Notes: generated by a model not told the origin, from the letters alone. A stretch of DNA of 64,000 nucleotides from a candidate division KSB1 bacterium (GCA_034506175.1 JAPDQB010000024.1:1-64000), one strand, 5' to 3'; shown: positions 53,873 through 63,157, numbered from the stretch's first letter. Numbers and translations: made by a program.

Positions 53873-54418
53873 TTAAGCGGCTTTCGCCAATGCCAGCGCT
53901 TTGGTGAACTCGGCAAGAATCTCGATTTTGACTTCATTGCCAACCACAACGCCGCCGGCTTCGGTGAGCGCATTCCATTGCAGCCCGAAATCAAAGCGGT
54001 TCAGCTTGGTGCGAATCTCGAATCCTGCGACCTGAACGCCATCAAAACCGGCGACGGTGCCGTTGTAAACGGCGTCAAGCGTGATTTCTTTTGTCACGCC
54101 GCGCATCGTCAGCTTGCCGGTCACCTGCAGCTCATGGTCGGAAATTTTCTTCACCGAGGTTGACACAAAAGTTATCTTCGGATATTTTTTGCTGTCGAAG
54201 AAATCAGGTGATTTCAAGTGCGCGTCGCGTTGCTCGTTCTTGGTGTTGATGCTGTTGACCTCGGCTTCGAATGAAACCTGGGCATCGCTGAAATCGTCTG
54301 TCGAAGATTCAATCGTCGCGTCGAACCGGCTGAAATGTCCGGTCACGGTCGAAACCACAAGATGTTTCACTTTGAAGCTGACTTCAGAGTGGGCGGGGTC
54401 AATTTTCCAGAATGCCAT
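53873..54418 (-). CDS. YceI-family protein
   Basis: A 181-residue lipocalin-like protein: WKIDPAHSEVSFKVKHLVVS, then GHFSRFDATIESS, HLKSPDFFDSKKYPKITF and RTKLNRFDFGLQW are the YceI hallmarks. Family members bind isoprenoid chains. Here no signal peptide precedes the start at 54418, so it is likely cytoplasmic. A palindrome lies 105-120 bp upstream. Confidence 0.92.
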   Translation of the reverse strand: MAFWKIDPAHSEVSFKVKHLVVSTVTGHFSRFDATIESSTDDFSDAQVSFEAEVNSINTKNEQRDAHLKSPDFFDSKKYPKITFVSTSVKKISDHELQVTGKLTMRGVTKEITLDAVYNGTVAGFDGVQVAGFEIRTKLNRFDFGLQWNALTEAGGVVVGNEVKIEILAEFTKALALAKAA

Positions 54419-54522
54419 GGTAGTGTTCCTTTCATTTCGTTTATGGTTGCAGTTCATTTTGAATACACTACCAATATAGCAATCGGGACGTCGCGGCACA
54501 TTCACCTAGGTTAAGAAATGCC

Positions 54523-54538
54523 GTTAACATACGTTAAC
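54523..54538. promoter_or_regulatory. Candidate operator palindrome upstream of yceI
   Basis: GTTAACATACGTTAAC is an inverted repeat (seven of eight half-site bases match). It lies between the Crp/Fnr regulator stop and the YceI gene, where a regulator of yceI would bind. It does not match the classical FNR or CRP site. Confidence 0.4.
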
Positions 54539-54544
54539 TGCGCG

Positions 54545-55126
54545 TCAGCGCTTGGCCGCGAGCTCTTTGCGGATGCGGCTGAGTGATTGCGGGGTAATGC
54601 CGATGTAGGAAGCAATCTGGTTTTGCGGCACTTGCTCAACCAGACGGGGGTAGGTTTCGATAAACGCCAGATAACGCTCTTCGGCAGAGGCGCTGAGCGC
54701 ATCGTTGATTCTTTTGTGGGTGGCAATGTAATTTGATTCCAAAAGCAGGCGGAAGAAACGCTCCATGGCGGGAACGGCGGCGAACAGCTTCTCCCGCGCA
54801 GATTTTTCCAACAGCAGCACTTCGGAATCTTGCAAGGCATCGATATTGTGCGTTGACGGCGCGCCAGAGAGAAAGCTGTTGAGATCGGAAATCCACCAGT
54901 CCTCAATCGCGAACTGGATGATGTGTTCCTCACCCTTGTGATCAATCGTGTACTCGCGCAGACAGCCATTGTTGACAAAAGCCAGATACCTGCACACGTC
55001 GCCGTTCTGCAGCAAAAGTTGCCGCTTCCTGACCGTCCGGTGCACGAAGAACTGAGTACAGCGGTCAAGCTCTTCCGTGGTGAGATGGAGGCGTTTGTTG
55101 ATATGTGTGCGAAGCAAGTCGAACAT
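54545..55126 (-). CDS. Crp/Fnr-family transcriptional regulator
   Basis: A 193-residue regulator: a cyclic-nucleotide-binding-type beta roll (KRQLLLQNGDVCRYLAFVNN, EEHIIQFAIEDWWISD) and a C-terminal HTH (VPQNQIASYIGITPQSLSRI). The roll lacks an obvious Fnr cysteine cluster and the classical cAMP Arg-Ser pair, as in the Bacteroidetes-type small Crp proteins. Start at 55126 where homology begins. It heads the minus-strand detoxification island and is its only regulator. Confidence 0.87.
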   Translation of the reverse strand: MFDLLRTHINKRLHLTTEELDRCTQFFVHRTVRKRQLLLQNGDVCRYLAFVNNGCLREYTIDHKGEEHIIQFAIEDWWISDLNSFLSGAPSTHNIDALQDSEVLLLEKSAREKLFAAVPAMERFFRLLLESNYIATHKRINDALSASAEERYLAFIETYPRLVEQVPQNQIASYIGITPQSLSRIRKELAAKR

Positions 55127-55329
55127 AGGCAAAAGAGCGAAAAAGGAAATTATGGATTCCGCTTTCGCGGGTATGATAATTTTCGATGATTCCGGATTTT
55201 TCAGCATCCTGCCTCAATATAGCATTAAATATCTGGGTTGCAAGGGATTTCTTCGATCGCCAGCTTGATGAAGCGGTAAGATGCTTTTATTTTTAAAGAC
55301 ACTTGCATTTTCCGGAATTCATCTATACT

Positions 55330-55460
55330 TTTCCCAACGCGGACAAGCCGCAACCAAAAAGATTTACTCGCTCACAGAAAAGGAACTCTCACCGAAATGA
55401 TTTTTTTCTGTGAGAGTTCCAATTCTGTGAGCCAAAAGTCTTTGCTTTTTTTGCAAAGAT
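55330..55460 (+). pseudogene. Short 5' relic of the multicopy family (copy D) with hairpin
   Basis: CCCAACGCGGACAAGCCGCA and the following AACCAAAAAGA match bases 39768-39795 of copy C. They are followed by a hairpin (55370-55432) and then GCCAAAAGTCTTTGC, which again matches copy C after its own hairpin. The hairpin arms (GCTCACAGAA... / ...TTCTGTGAGC) differ from those of copy C by paired changes. The rest of 55127-55539 shows nothing else. Confidence 0.75.
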
Positions 55461-55539
55461 ATCACTTGTAACAGATTAATGGTTTTTGTATTTTTCGCGG
55501 TGGTAGCTTTCGTCCAACAAAACAATTTTGAGACCGACA

Positions 55540-55824
55540 ATGCTCGGCAAGACCATTTCGCATTATCCCGCTTTACGGGATCCCGTACTGCGGGACAAGA
55601 TTATTGACTGGCTTGGCCAGGGCGGCATGGGCATCGTTTACAAAGCGGAAGACAGCAAGCTGCAGCGCCTGCTGGCGCTGAAATTCCTGCCGGAAAATTT
55701 GACGCGCGATGCCGAGGCCAAGGCGCGGCTGATTCAGGAAGCGCGCGCTGCCGCGGCACTCAACCATCCCAACATTGCCACGATTTATGCCAGCAAAGAG
55801 GCGCCCCCAAAACGATACAGGTGA
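55540..55824 (+). pseudogene. N-terminal fragment of a Ser/Thr protein kinase
   Basis: This has the same N-lobe as the large kinase 1 kb downstream: [20 protein letters not shown] then ALKFLPENL with the catalytic Lys, and [15 protein letters not shown]. The frame then leaves the homology and ends at 55824, so the C-lobe is missing. Between His-Tyr and Lys-Ile the fragment has ten extra residues encoded by a 30-bp palindromic insert (55567-55596). Confidence 0.8.
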
Positions 55825-55873
55825 AACGAATGCAGCGATGAAATTCACCATCATTAAAAAAGAGAGCTGAAAA

Positions 55874-56210
55874 ATGATTCATCTCATCAGCCAAAAAGCT
55901 ACGCGGCAACAAATTATTGAAGAAATGCTCGAAGCGTTGGACCCGATCATCAAACGCGCCGTTGAGATCCAACGACAAATATTGACCGGCGGCGAAAATG
56001 CATGCGGATTGCGAAAGTGTCCTCATTAAAGACGGCAGTCGTCAAGAGGACATTTGGGGCGCTAATTGGATTCCTGCCAAACAAACAATTGAATTTGAAG
56101 CCCTCATCAATATTCGCCCGCATCGCCAAAATCTCGGAATGACGATACAAGAGCCGGCCATCAAACACCAAGTCGAAGCTATGGTCAGAAAATTTCTGGA
56201 GGGTGTATGA
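55874..56210 (+). pseudogene. DUF5674 protein with a one-base frameshift
   Basis: The start MIHLISQKATRQQIIEEMLE and the later HADCESVLIKDGSRQEDIWG then ANWIP... VRKFLEGV are the two halves of a DUF5674 protein of about 112 residues. The frames meet at GGCGAAAATGCAT (about 55990), where one A too many in the A-run breaks the reading. A sequencing or assembly slip is as likely as a real mutation. The TGA overlaps the ATG of the next gene. Confidence 0.75.
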
Positions 56211-56563
56211 AAAACCTTGAAAAACGCCGTTCGCGCTATTTGCAAGATTCCCCGCCGATACGGCTTGGCGGCCTTGCAGCAAACTTGGGACGAATTGCCA
56301 GTTTCTCCAAGTATGCAGATCATCTGGAAGTTGTCGACAGTGTAATGCAGGAGAGTAAATGGTTTATTGAATGGACGGCTTCCGAGTTGGAGATTCAACA
56401 AGCGGCTGAACTGGTGAGATTGCAAGTCCAGCTGGCATTGTGGCAACTGCAATCAAAAAACAAATGGGACGACGAGCGTTGGCGGCTCGAACTAGCCGCT
56501 GATTCAAAGCAATGGTCAGATCGCCTGCTTGAAATGTCGGGGTTATTAACCGTGAGTCGATGA
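56207..56563 (+). CDS. Conserved partner of DUF5674, unknown function
   Basis: A 118-residue helical protein starting MKNLEKRRSRYLQDSPPIRL then GGLAANLGRIASF, with KWFIEWTASELEIQQAAELV in the middle. I recognise this as a protein that commonly follows DUF5674 genes, but its function is unknown. The ATG overlaps the DUF5674 stop, and its own stop is followed within two bases by the ATG of the kinase gene, so the three are translationally linked. Confidence 0.75.
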   Translation: MKNLEKRRSRYLQDSPPIRLGGLAANLGRIASFSKYADHLEVVDSVMQESKWFIEWTASELEIQQAAELVRLQVQLALWQLQSKNKWDDERWRLELAADSKQWSDRLLEMSGLLTVSR

Positions 56564-56564
56564 T

Positions 56565-59500
56565 ATGATCGGTCAGACAATCCTGCACTACAAAATCCTC
56601 GCCAAGCTCGGCGAAGGCGGCATGGGCATCGTTTACAAAGCGGAAGACACCAAGCTGCGGCGCCTGGTGGCGCTGAAATTTCTGCCGGAAAATTTGACTC
56701 GCGAGGCCGAGGCCAAAGCGCGGCTGCTTCAGGAAGCGCGCGCTGCTGCCGCACTCAACCATCCCAATATTTGCACCATCTATGAAATTGGCGAAGCCGA
56801 AGATAAATTTTTCATTGCAATGGAATACGTTGAAGGGGAAACGCTGCGCAAGACGTTGATCAGTAAACAGTTATCAGTGACCAGCGTTGTTGAGTATGCC
56901 CTGCAAATCGCCGCGGGCTTGCAGGCGGCGCACGAAAAGGGCGTCATTCATCGTGACATCAAAAGCGCGAATATTATGGTCACGGCCAAAGGCCAAATCA
57001 AAATCATGGACTTCGGGCTGGCCAAGCTCGCCGGCAGCTCGTTTCTGACCAAAGATAAAGCGACGATGGGCACGGTGGCGTACATGTCGCCCGAGCAGGC
57101 GCGCGGCAGAAAAGTCGATCAGCGCACCGATCTTTGGTCATTTGGCGTCGTGCTCTACGAAATGCTCACCGGCCAATTGCCGTTTCAGAGCGATCATGAG
57201 CAGGTGCTGATTTATGCGATCATCAACGAAACGCCGGAACCGATCAGCGATTTGCGGCTGGACACACCGCTGGCGTTGGCAGCCATCGTCAACAAAGCGT
57301 TGACTAAAAATGCGGACAAACGTTATCAAGATATCGATGCGATATTGGCGGATTTGCAAGCTTTGCAAAAAACAGTGAGCTTTACAATGCCGGCGATGAA
57401 AACGCCAGGCCCGCGCCCGGGCAATTTGCCCGTGCCCTCGACGCCGCTTGTCGGGCGCGAGCAAGAGCTTGCGGCCCTCACCCAGCTTCTGCTTCGTGAG
57501 GACGTGCGATTGGTCACGCTAACCGGACCAGGCGGCACCGGCAAGACCAGGCTTGGCCTGAAAGCGGCCGCCAATTTGAACGAAGTGTTCACGGACGGAA
57601 CCTTTTTTGTTTCTCTCGCCGCCAACACGGATGCCAAGCTGGTGATGTCCACCATTGCCCAGACCTTCGGAATCTTTGAAAACCCTGTGCGTTCAGTAGC
57701 CGAGGGCGTCATCGCTTATTTGCACGAAAAGCATTTGCTCCTGCTGCTCGACAACTTTGAGCAAGTGGTTGATGCGACGGCGGTGGTTGCCGAATTGCTG
57801 GCCGCTTGCCCGAAGCTGAAAATTATCGTCACCAGCCGCTCGGTGTTGCACCTCACAGGCGAGCACGAGTTTGCGGTGCAACCGCTTGCCACACCCGATC
57901 CGAAGCAAACGCTTGCTCTCGAAGCGCTCACCCATTTTGCGGCGATAGAACTTTTCAAACAGCGCGCTCAATCCGTGCAACCGGATTTCGCCATCACTCT
58001 TGAAAATGCCAAAGCCATTGCCGAAATTTGTTATCGCCTCGATGGTTTGCCATTGGCGATCGAGCTCGCGGCGGCGCGCCTCAAAATATTTTCGCCGCAG
58101 GCGATTTTGGCGCGGCTCGAGAAACGTTTCGAGCTTTTGAAAGGCGGGGCGCGCGATATGCCGGCGCGCCACCACACCTTGCAGCAAGCCATTGCATGGA
58201 GCTACGACTTGCTCAACGAGGAGGAGAAAGCGTGGTTCCGCCGGCTGGCCGTGTTTTCCGGCGGTTGCCCTCTGGACGCGGTTGAAGTGGTTTGCCGCGC
58301 CAAAAATCGTCTAACGTGCTCAGCGTTGGATGTCATTGCGGCTCTGATTGACAAGAGCCTGCTGCGTCAAGATCAAACCGCGGTGGATGAGCCGCGATTT
58401 GTGATGCTTGAAACGATTCGCGAATACGCTTTGGAATGTTTGCGCGCCAGCGAAGATTGGGAGGCGGCGAGGCGCGCTCACGCCGATTTTTTTTTGGCCT
58501 TGGCGCTGCAGGCCGAACCCGAGCTGACCGGGCCAAAGCAAAAAGTTTGGTTGACGAAATTGGAACGTGAGCACGACAACTTCCGTACCTTGCTCAAGTG
58601 GGTGGAAGAAACCGGCGAGGTGGAACACGGGCTGCGCTTGGGCGGCGCGCTGTGGCGATTCTGGCTGGTGCGCGGCCACATGATCGAAGGCCGCGAACGG
58701 CTGACCGCGCTGTTGGCGCTTCCAGGTTCCGCCGAACGCACGCGCGAACGCGCCAAGGCGCTGAATGGCACCGCCACCATCATTCATGAAATGGGAGATT
58801 ACACCACCGCTCACCCTCTTCTCCTCGAAAGTCTGGAGATTTGGCGGGAGCTTGGCGACAAGAAAGCCGAGGCCGCAGCCATTAACAACCTGGGCTGGGT
58901 GGCAACCATGCGTTGTGATTTTGATACGGGACGCGCGCTTTCAGCAGAAAGCCTGATCTTGCACCACGAGTTGGACGATAAACGCGGCATCGCGCTGGCG
59001 CTCAACAATCTTGGGTGGGCGGCATGCTTGCAGGGCGACCTCACAACGGCGCGGTCTCTGCATGAAAGCGGCCTGAGCCTTCGTCGTGAAATCGGCGATG
59101 ACCGCGGCATTGCTTTTGTGCTGACCAGCCTGGGATGGATTGAGGGCATGCAAGGCCATTATGAAAAGGCCACTTCGCTATTGGAAGAGGCTTATCGCAG
59201 ACTGAAGGTTCTAGATGACAAGCAGCTCATGGCCATCGCTTTGAGCTATCAGAGCAACGCGGCGATCATTCATGGCGATTTGGAGCGGGCCAGAACACTT
59301 CTGGAAGAAAGCGCACCGTTCATAAAAGAAGTGGGAAGCAAATGGGCGCTGGCCTTTTATTGTTACACCTCAGCAATCGTGGCGCACGAACAGAACAACA
59401 GCAAGCTGGCGGAAGAGCATCTGGAAGAAAGTCTGTCGCTGTACCGCGCGCTGGAGAATAAATGGGGAATGGCTTATGTCCTCAACTTTCGCGGCCATGT

Positions 59501-59858
59501 GAAGCTCCAGAAAAATGACATGGACTGCGCCCAGGCCTGTTATAAAGAAAGTTTGTATTTGTCCAAAGAAACGGGCAATAAACTTGGCATGGCCAACGCA
59601 TTGGTCGGCTTCGGCCGATTGTCGCACGCGGTTGGCAATCAGAATCGCGCCGCCCGCCTTTTTGCCGCGGCGGAGGCTTTGCATCTCGCCACCGGCGCTC
59701 CCCTTCCGGCCTACGTGCGCGCGCGTTTCGATCAAGAAGTCTCGGCGGCGCGTGCCGCACTGGGTGAAGAAGTCTTCGCTACTGAATATAAAGCGGGCAA
59801 AGAGATGGCGGTGGAGCAGACGATTGAGTATGCATTGAAAGACGTGGTCAGTACTTGA
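56565..59858 (+). CDS. Ser/Thr kinase - STAND ATPase - TPR signalling protein
   Basis: A 1097-residue soluble protein. Residues 8-270 are a Hanks-type kinase: [10 protein letters not shown], Lys38 in [20 protein letters not shown] (Asp131), DFGLAKL, and GTVAYMSPEQARG. Residues about 295-600 form a STAND/NB-ARC-type NTPase: VGREQELAALTQLLL, Walker A GPGGTGKT (about 321-328), LLLLDNFEQVV, and GLPLAIELAAARL. Residues about 660-1060 are a TPR series (AAAINNLGWVATMRCDFD, ALALNNLGWAACLQGDL, MANALVGFGRLSHAVG). STAND ATPases switch on ligand binding and oligomerise; here that would control kinase output. Followed by a GAF-sigma54 activator. Confidence 0.92.
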   Translation: MIGQTILHYKILAKLGEGGMGIVYKAEDTKLRRLVALKFLPENLTREAEAKARLLQEARAAAALNHPNICTIYEIGEAEDKFFIAMEYVEGETLRKTLISKQLSVTSVVEYALQIAAGLQAAHEKGVIHRDIKSANIMVTAKGQIKIMDFGLAKLAGSSFLTKDKATMGTVAYMSPEQARGRKVDQRTDLWSFGVVLYEMLTGQLPFQSDHEQVLIYAIINETPEPISDLRLDTPLALAAIVNKALTKNADKRYQDIDAILADLQALQKTVSFTMPAMKTPGPRPGNLPVPSTPLVGREQELAALTQLLLREDVRLVTLTGPGGTGKTRLGLKAAANLNEVFTDGTFFVSLAANTDAKLVMSTIAQTFGIFENPVRSVAEGVIAYLHEKHLLLLLDNFEQVVDATAVVAELLAACPKLKIIVTSRSVLHLTGEHEFAVQPLATPDPKQTLALEALTHFAAIELFKQRAQSVQPDFAITLENAKAIAEICYRLDGLPLAIELAAARLKIFSPQAILARLEKRFELLKGGARDMPARHHTLQQAIAWSYDLLNEEEKAWFRRLAVFSGGCPLDAVEVVCRAKNRLTCSALDVIAALIDKSLLRQDQTAVDEPRFVMLETIREYALECLRASEDWEAARRAHADFFLALALQAEPELTGPKQKVWLTKLEREHDNFRTLLKWVEETGEVEHGLRLGGALWRFWLVRGHMIEGRERLTALLALPGSAERTRERAKALNGTATIIHEMGDYTTAHPLLLESLEIWRELGDKKAEAAAINNLGWVATMRCDFDTGRALSAESLILHHELDDKRGIALALNNLGWAACLQGDLTTARSLHESGLSLRREIGDDRGIAFVLTSLGWIEGMQGHYEKATSLLEEAYRRLKVLDDKQLMAIALSYQSNAAIIHGDLERARTLLEESAPFIKEVGSKWALAFYCYTSAIVAHEQNNSKLAEEHLEESLSLYRALENKWGMAYVLNFRGHVKLQKNDMDCAQACYKESLYLSKETGNKLGMANALVGFGRLSHAVGNQNRAARLFAAAEALHLATGAPLPAYVRARFDQEVSAARAALGEEVFATEYKAGKEMAVEQTIEYALKDVVST

Positions 59859-59970
59859 GGCATCGAAAATTTATGAACGTCAAATTCATGACCAACGAAT
59901 AAAGGCTGCCAACTAATGATTTTATCTGTTGATCGTTTTTCATCCGGTGGACATTTTTTAATCTGTTTGC

Positions 59971-61497
59971 ATGAACTCCGAATCCCCAAAAACCGAAAGC
60001 CTCTTCGCGCTAGCCAAAATCCTCGGCCAGCAGAATGATTTTCAGGAAATCGTGCGCCTGATTTCCTCGACGGCAACGGCGCTGTTCAACGCCGAGGTGG
60101 CTTCGATCATGATGATCAACCCCGGCACGCAGGAAACTATCAAAACCATTTTCAAAGGCGGCAAGGAAATCGCCGCGGCGCCGTATCAATACGTGCAGAA
60201 CGTCGTCGTCGGTTGGGCGATGAAACATCAACGCGCGTTTTTGAGCACGGATTTGCAAGCGGATGCACGCTTTGATGCCGAGGCCTTTGCCGGCGAAGCC
60301 GTGCGCGGCGCCCTGTGTGTGCCGTTCATGAGTCAGGGACGCGCGCTCGGCTATTTGCTCGTGTTAAGTGAAAATGAAAACGCGGCGTTTGACGAAGCCG
60401 CGCTACAATTGCTGGAAAATCTTGCCGCGGTTTGCACGCCGTTTCTCAGCAATGTGCAGCGCATTCAAGAATATTTCAACGCGCCGCTGCCGGAAGTGGC
60501 GCTGCTCGGGCAATTCGAGCCGCTCGGTTTGATCGGCAAATCGAAACCGTTCATCGAGCTGTTGCGCGCGGTGGAGGCTGCCAGCCGCTGCGACGTGCGG
60601 GTGTTGTTGGAAGGGCAAAGCGGCACCGGCAAGGAACGCGTGGCTCGCGCCATTCACGCGCTGAGCGGCCGGAGAAAATTTCCGTTTGTGGCGATTGATT
60701 GCGGCGCGATTCCGGAGCATCTGGTCGAAAGCGAGCTGTTCGGCCACGCGCGCGGCGCGTTTACCGGCGCCAACTACGAGCGCAAAGGCTTGATGATGGA
60801 AGCGCATCAAGGCACACTCTTCATGGACGAGATGGCGAATTTGCCGGTGGAGATGCAGGCGAAATTGCTGCGTGTGCTGCAAGAAGGCGAAGTGCGCCCC
60901 GTCGGCAGCAACAAATCCCGCGAGGTGGATGTGCGCATCATCGCCGCCACCAGCGTGTCGCTGCGCCAATTGGTCGAGGAAAAAAATTTCCGCGAAGATC
61001 TTTTTTACCGCCTGCACGTTTTTCCAATTTATCTGCCGACACTGAACGAACGCCGCGAGGATATTCCGTTGCTGGCCAATCATTTTCTAAAAAAATTTGC
61101 GGATGAGCAAAAGAAACCGGTTGAATCTTTCGAGAATTCTTTACTGAATTTTTTGCAGCAGCGCCAATGGCCGGGCAATGTCCGCGAGCTGGAAAATTTT
61201 GTCGAACGGTTGGTCACGCTGGCTCCGCCGGATGCCGTTGTTTTGACTTCTAAAACCATCCCTGCGGAATTTCAGTCCGAGTTGCAAAGCGCCGCTACGT
61301 TAGAAGATGACTCGGCGCGCAAATCCTTGCAGGAAAAAGTCAATGAATTCGAGGCCCAGCTCATCCGCAAAGCGTTGGAAGAAACCCAATGGAACCAATC
61401 CCAAGCCGCGCGCCTTTTGGGAACGGCGGAATACACGATCCGCTATAAAATGGAAAAGCTGGGGATTGCGAAGCCGGGGCAGAAACGGCGGGGGTGA
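59971..61497 (+). CDS. GAF-domain sigma54-dependent activator
   Basis: A 508-residue regulator. The N-terminal GAF domain (about 15-165: FNAEVASIMMINPGTQ, GAL CVPF region) replaces a receiver. The AAA+ domain has Walker A EGQSGTGKE, ELFGHARGAFTGA sigma54 loop, Walker B TLFMDEMANL and FREDLFYRLHVFP. A Fis-type HTH is at the end (QSQAARLLGTAEYTIRYKME). It could be regulated by a bound small molecule or by phosphorylation from the kinase encoded 112 bp upstream. Target promoters were not identified. Confidence 0.92.
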   Translation: MNSESPKTESLFALAKILGQQNDFQEIVRLISSTATALFNAEVASIMMINPGTQETIKTIFKGGKEIAAAPYQYVQNVVVGWAMKHQRAFLSTDLQADARFDAEAFAGEAVRGALCVPFMSQGRALGYLLVLSENENAAFDEAALQLLENLAAVCTPFLSNVQRIQEYFNAPLPEVALLGQFEPLGLIGKSKPFIELLRAVEAASRCDVRVLLEGQSGTGKERVARAIHALSGRRKFPFVAIDCGAIPEHLVESELFGHARGAFTGANYERKGLMMEAHQGTLFMDEMANLPVEMQAKLLRVLQEGEVRPVGSNKSREVDVRIIAATSVSLRQLVEEKNFREDLFYRLHVFPIYLPTLNERREDIPLLANHFLKKFADEQKKPVESFENSLLNFLQQRQWPGNVRELENFVERLVTLAPPDAVVLTSKTIPAEFQSELQSAATLEDDSARKSLQEKVNEFEAQLIRKALEETQWNQSQAARLLGTAEYTIRYKMEKLGIAKPGQKRRG

Positions 61498-61927
61498 ATT
61501 TGATGCCGCGCAAAAATCAATTTTTAAGATCACAGATGGCGGTTTTAAGCTTGACATTCCAATTTGTAATCTTTAAAAATCCTGTTTCTACTTTGGCAAA
61601 CTGAAGGACGGAGCTTGATCCTCAACTCGTGATTCTTCTTAGATTTTTCCCTCCCCTTCGGGAATTTCAACGAGCCTACCTTCATTAGCAACAGCCTTAC
61701 CCGCTTGCCCTCGGCAATTTTCCCGCAAATGCGCGGTAATTTGATCTTCTCGCCATCCCTTCTCGCCTCCGAATAAATCCAAGCTTTTTCAAGACATAAT
61801 TGCCATCATGCCGGCCTTCATCTTTTTGGTACTGACTTTGAATGATCATTGGGCAACACGACAATGATACTCTGAAAAAATCAGCACAGAAACAGCTTTC
61901 ATAAATTTTAACCGACAAGGAGGAAAT
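61498..61927. other. Intergenic region, nothing recognised
   Basis: 430 bp with no open frame of protein character on either strand, no clear hairpin-terminator and no repeat shared with the rest of the window. Only the AAGGAGG ribosome site of the next gene, at the very end, is clear. Confidence 0.6.
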
Positions 61928-62452
61928 ATGCGAAAGTCCATCGTCGCACTCGTCAGCGCCGGTCTTCTGGCTGCTTTCTTCGGCAGTGAGAAACAATACG
62001 CCATCGCGAAAGACGGCGTTGCCACCTCGAAAGCCGCAGTGCCGGCCGCGTTGGTTGGGCAGTGGAAGAGCGGCTCCCTTGCAGTGGCGAATTTTTATAA
62101 TTCGAGCACGCAGCAATGGAACGAACCGAATGGCCGCGGGATGTTCTTGATCCTCCAGGCCAACGGCGAGTATCGCTTTGGCGCCGGTGAGGAGATCACC
62201 ACCACAGATTATTATCTTTATCAAGAAGGCACCTTTGCGATCAATGGCGCGGAAATCGTGCTCTCCCCCAAAATGGGCCGCCAATTCGAGCGTGACGTCT
62301 GCGTCCATGAGGAAGATCAGCGCGCTTCGAGCCAAGACGAGCTGCAAGCCGCAACGCTGAAATTCCGGATCGTCATGGATCAGGCCGAGGCTCGCTTGGT
62401 GCTGATCAATGAAAACGGCGGGCAAGTCACGCTGCGGCCAAGTGCCAAGTAA
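61928..62452 (+). CDS. Exported small beta protein, unknown
   Basis: A 174-residue protein preceded by a perfect AAGGAGG. A signal-like N-terminus (SIVALVSAGLLAAFFG) is followed by a lipocalin-style beta sequence (ALVGQWKSGSLAVANFYNSS, GRGMFLILQANGEYRFG, YLYQEGTFAINGAEIVL, ARLVLINENGGQVTL). Similar lipocalin-like domains of unknown ligand are common, so no specific role is assigned. Confidence 0.75.
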   Translation: MRKSIVALVSAGLLAAFFGSEKQYAIAKDGVATSKAAVPAALVGQWKSGSLAVANFYNSSTQQWNEPNGRGMFLILQANGEYRFGAGEEITTTDYYLYQEGTFAINGAEIVLSPKMGRQFERDVCVHEEDQRASSQDELQAATLKFRIVMDQAEARLVLINENGGQVTLRPSAK

Positions 62453-62471
62453 GCTCGAAAGGTCGCCTCCT

Positions 62472-62506
62472 CCCCAATCCGCGCGGTTGAACAGCGCGGG
62501 TTGGGG
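62472..62506 (+). terminator. Possible terminator hairpin
   Basis: CCCCAATCCGCGC pairs with GCGCGGGTTGGGG (one T-G wobble) around a nine-base loop. It is followed by AAAAG rather than T, so it may be an mRNA-protecting or attenuating hairpin rather than a true terminator. Confidence 0.45.
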
Positions 62507-62563
62507 AAAAGATTTCAAACTTTGATAAGTAATTTCACCGATTTCAACTTTGCGGAGATAGCT

Positions 62564-63157
62564 ATGAAAAAGTTAATCGTCATTTTGGTTATGGGTTTGA
62601 TGGCGGCGCAATTCACCGGTTGCCTGGAAAAACCCAGCGCGGCGAGCGAGTCCAAAATCGATCTCGTGGCGCGCGGCGAATATTTGGTCACCACCGGCCT
62701 TTGCCATGATTGCCACTCGCCGAAAGTGTTTGGCCCGAACGGTGAGGTGACACCCGATTCGACCCGCCTGCTCTCCGGACATCCGGCCGAGCTGGCTTAT
62801 CCGGATTGGATGCCGGCAGATTTGCAAAAACGTAATATCATTACTTCCGCCAACCCCATGTTGACCGCTTGGGCCGGCCCGTGGGGCGTGAGCTTCGCCG
62901 CCAACCTCACGCCGGATACCAGCACCGGCATTGGCGAATGGACGGAAGAATCTTTCATCCGCACGCTGCGCTCCGGCAAACATCAAGGCTATCCAAATGG
63001 CCGCGATATTCTGCCGCCGATGCCGTGGCAATTTATCGGGCAGAAGACGGACGCTGATCTCAAAGCCATCTATGCCTATTTGCGCAGCCTGCCGCCGGTG
63101 AACAATCAAGTGCCGTTTCCAGTGCCGCCGAGTGCGTCACCTTTGGCGGCGAACTAA
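62564..63157 (+). CDS. Monoheme cytochrome c lipoprotein
   Basis: A 197-residue exported protein: a lipoprotein signal with lipobox QFTGC, then one heme c site CHDCH in GLCHDCHSPKVFGPNG. The second half ends with a typical class I cytochrome region: TGIGEWTEESFIRTLRSGKH, DILPPMPWQFIG (axial Met) and LKAIYAYLRSLPPV. The fold matches diheme/monoheme electron carriers of alcohol-dehydrogenase type. GGAGAT precedes the ATG. Confidence 0.9.
   Translation: MKKLIVILVMGLMAAQFTGCLEKPSAASESKIDLVARGEYLVTTGLCHDCHSPKVFGPNGEVTPDSTRLLSGHPAELAYPDWMPADLQKRNIITSANPMLTAWAGPWGVSFAANLTPDTSTGIGEWTEESFIRTLRSGKHQGYPNGRDILPPMPWQFIGQKTDADLKAIYAYLRSLPPVNNQVPFPVPPSASPLAAN

Noticed and set aside
61717..61745. Sigma54 -24/-12 promoter before the gene at 61928
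   Set aside because: A GG-N10-GC spacing exists but flanking bases match the consensus poorly.
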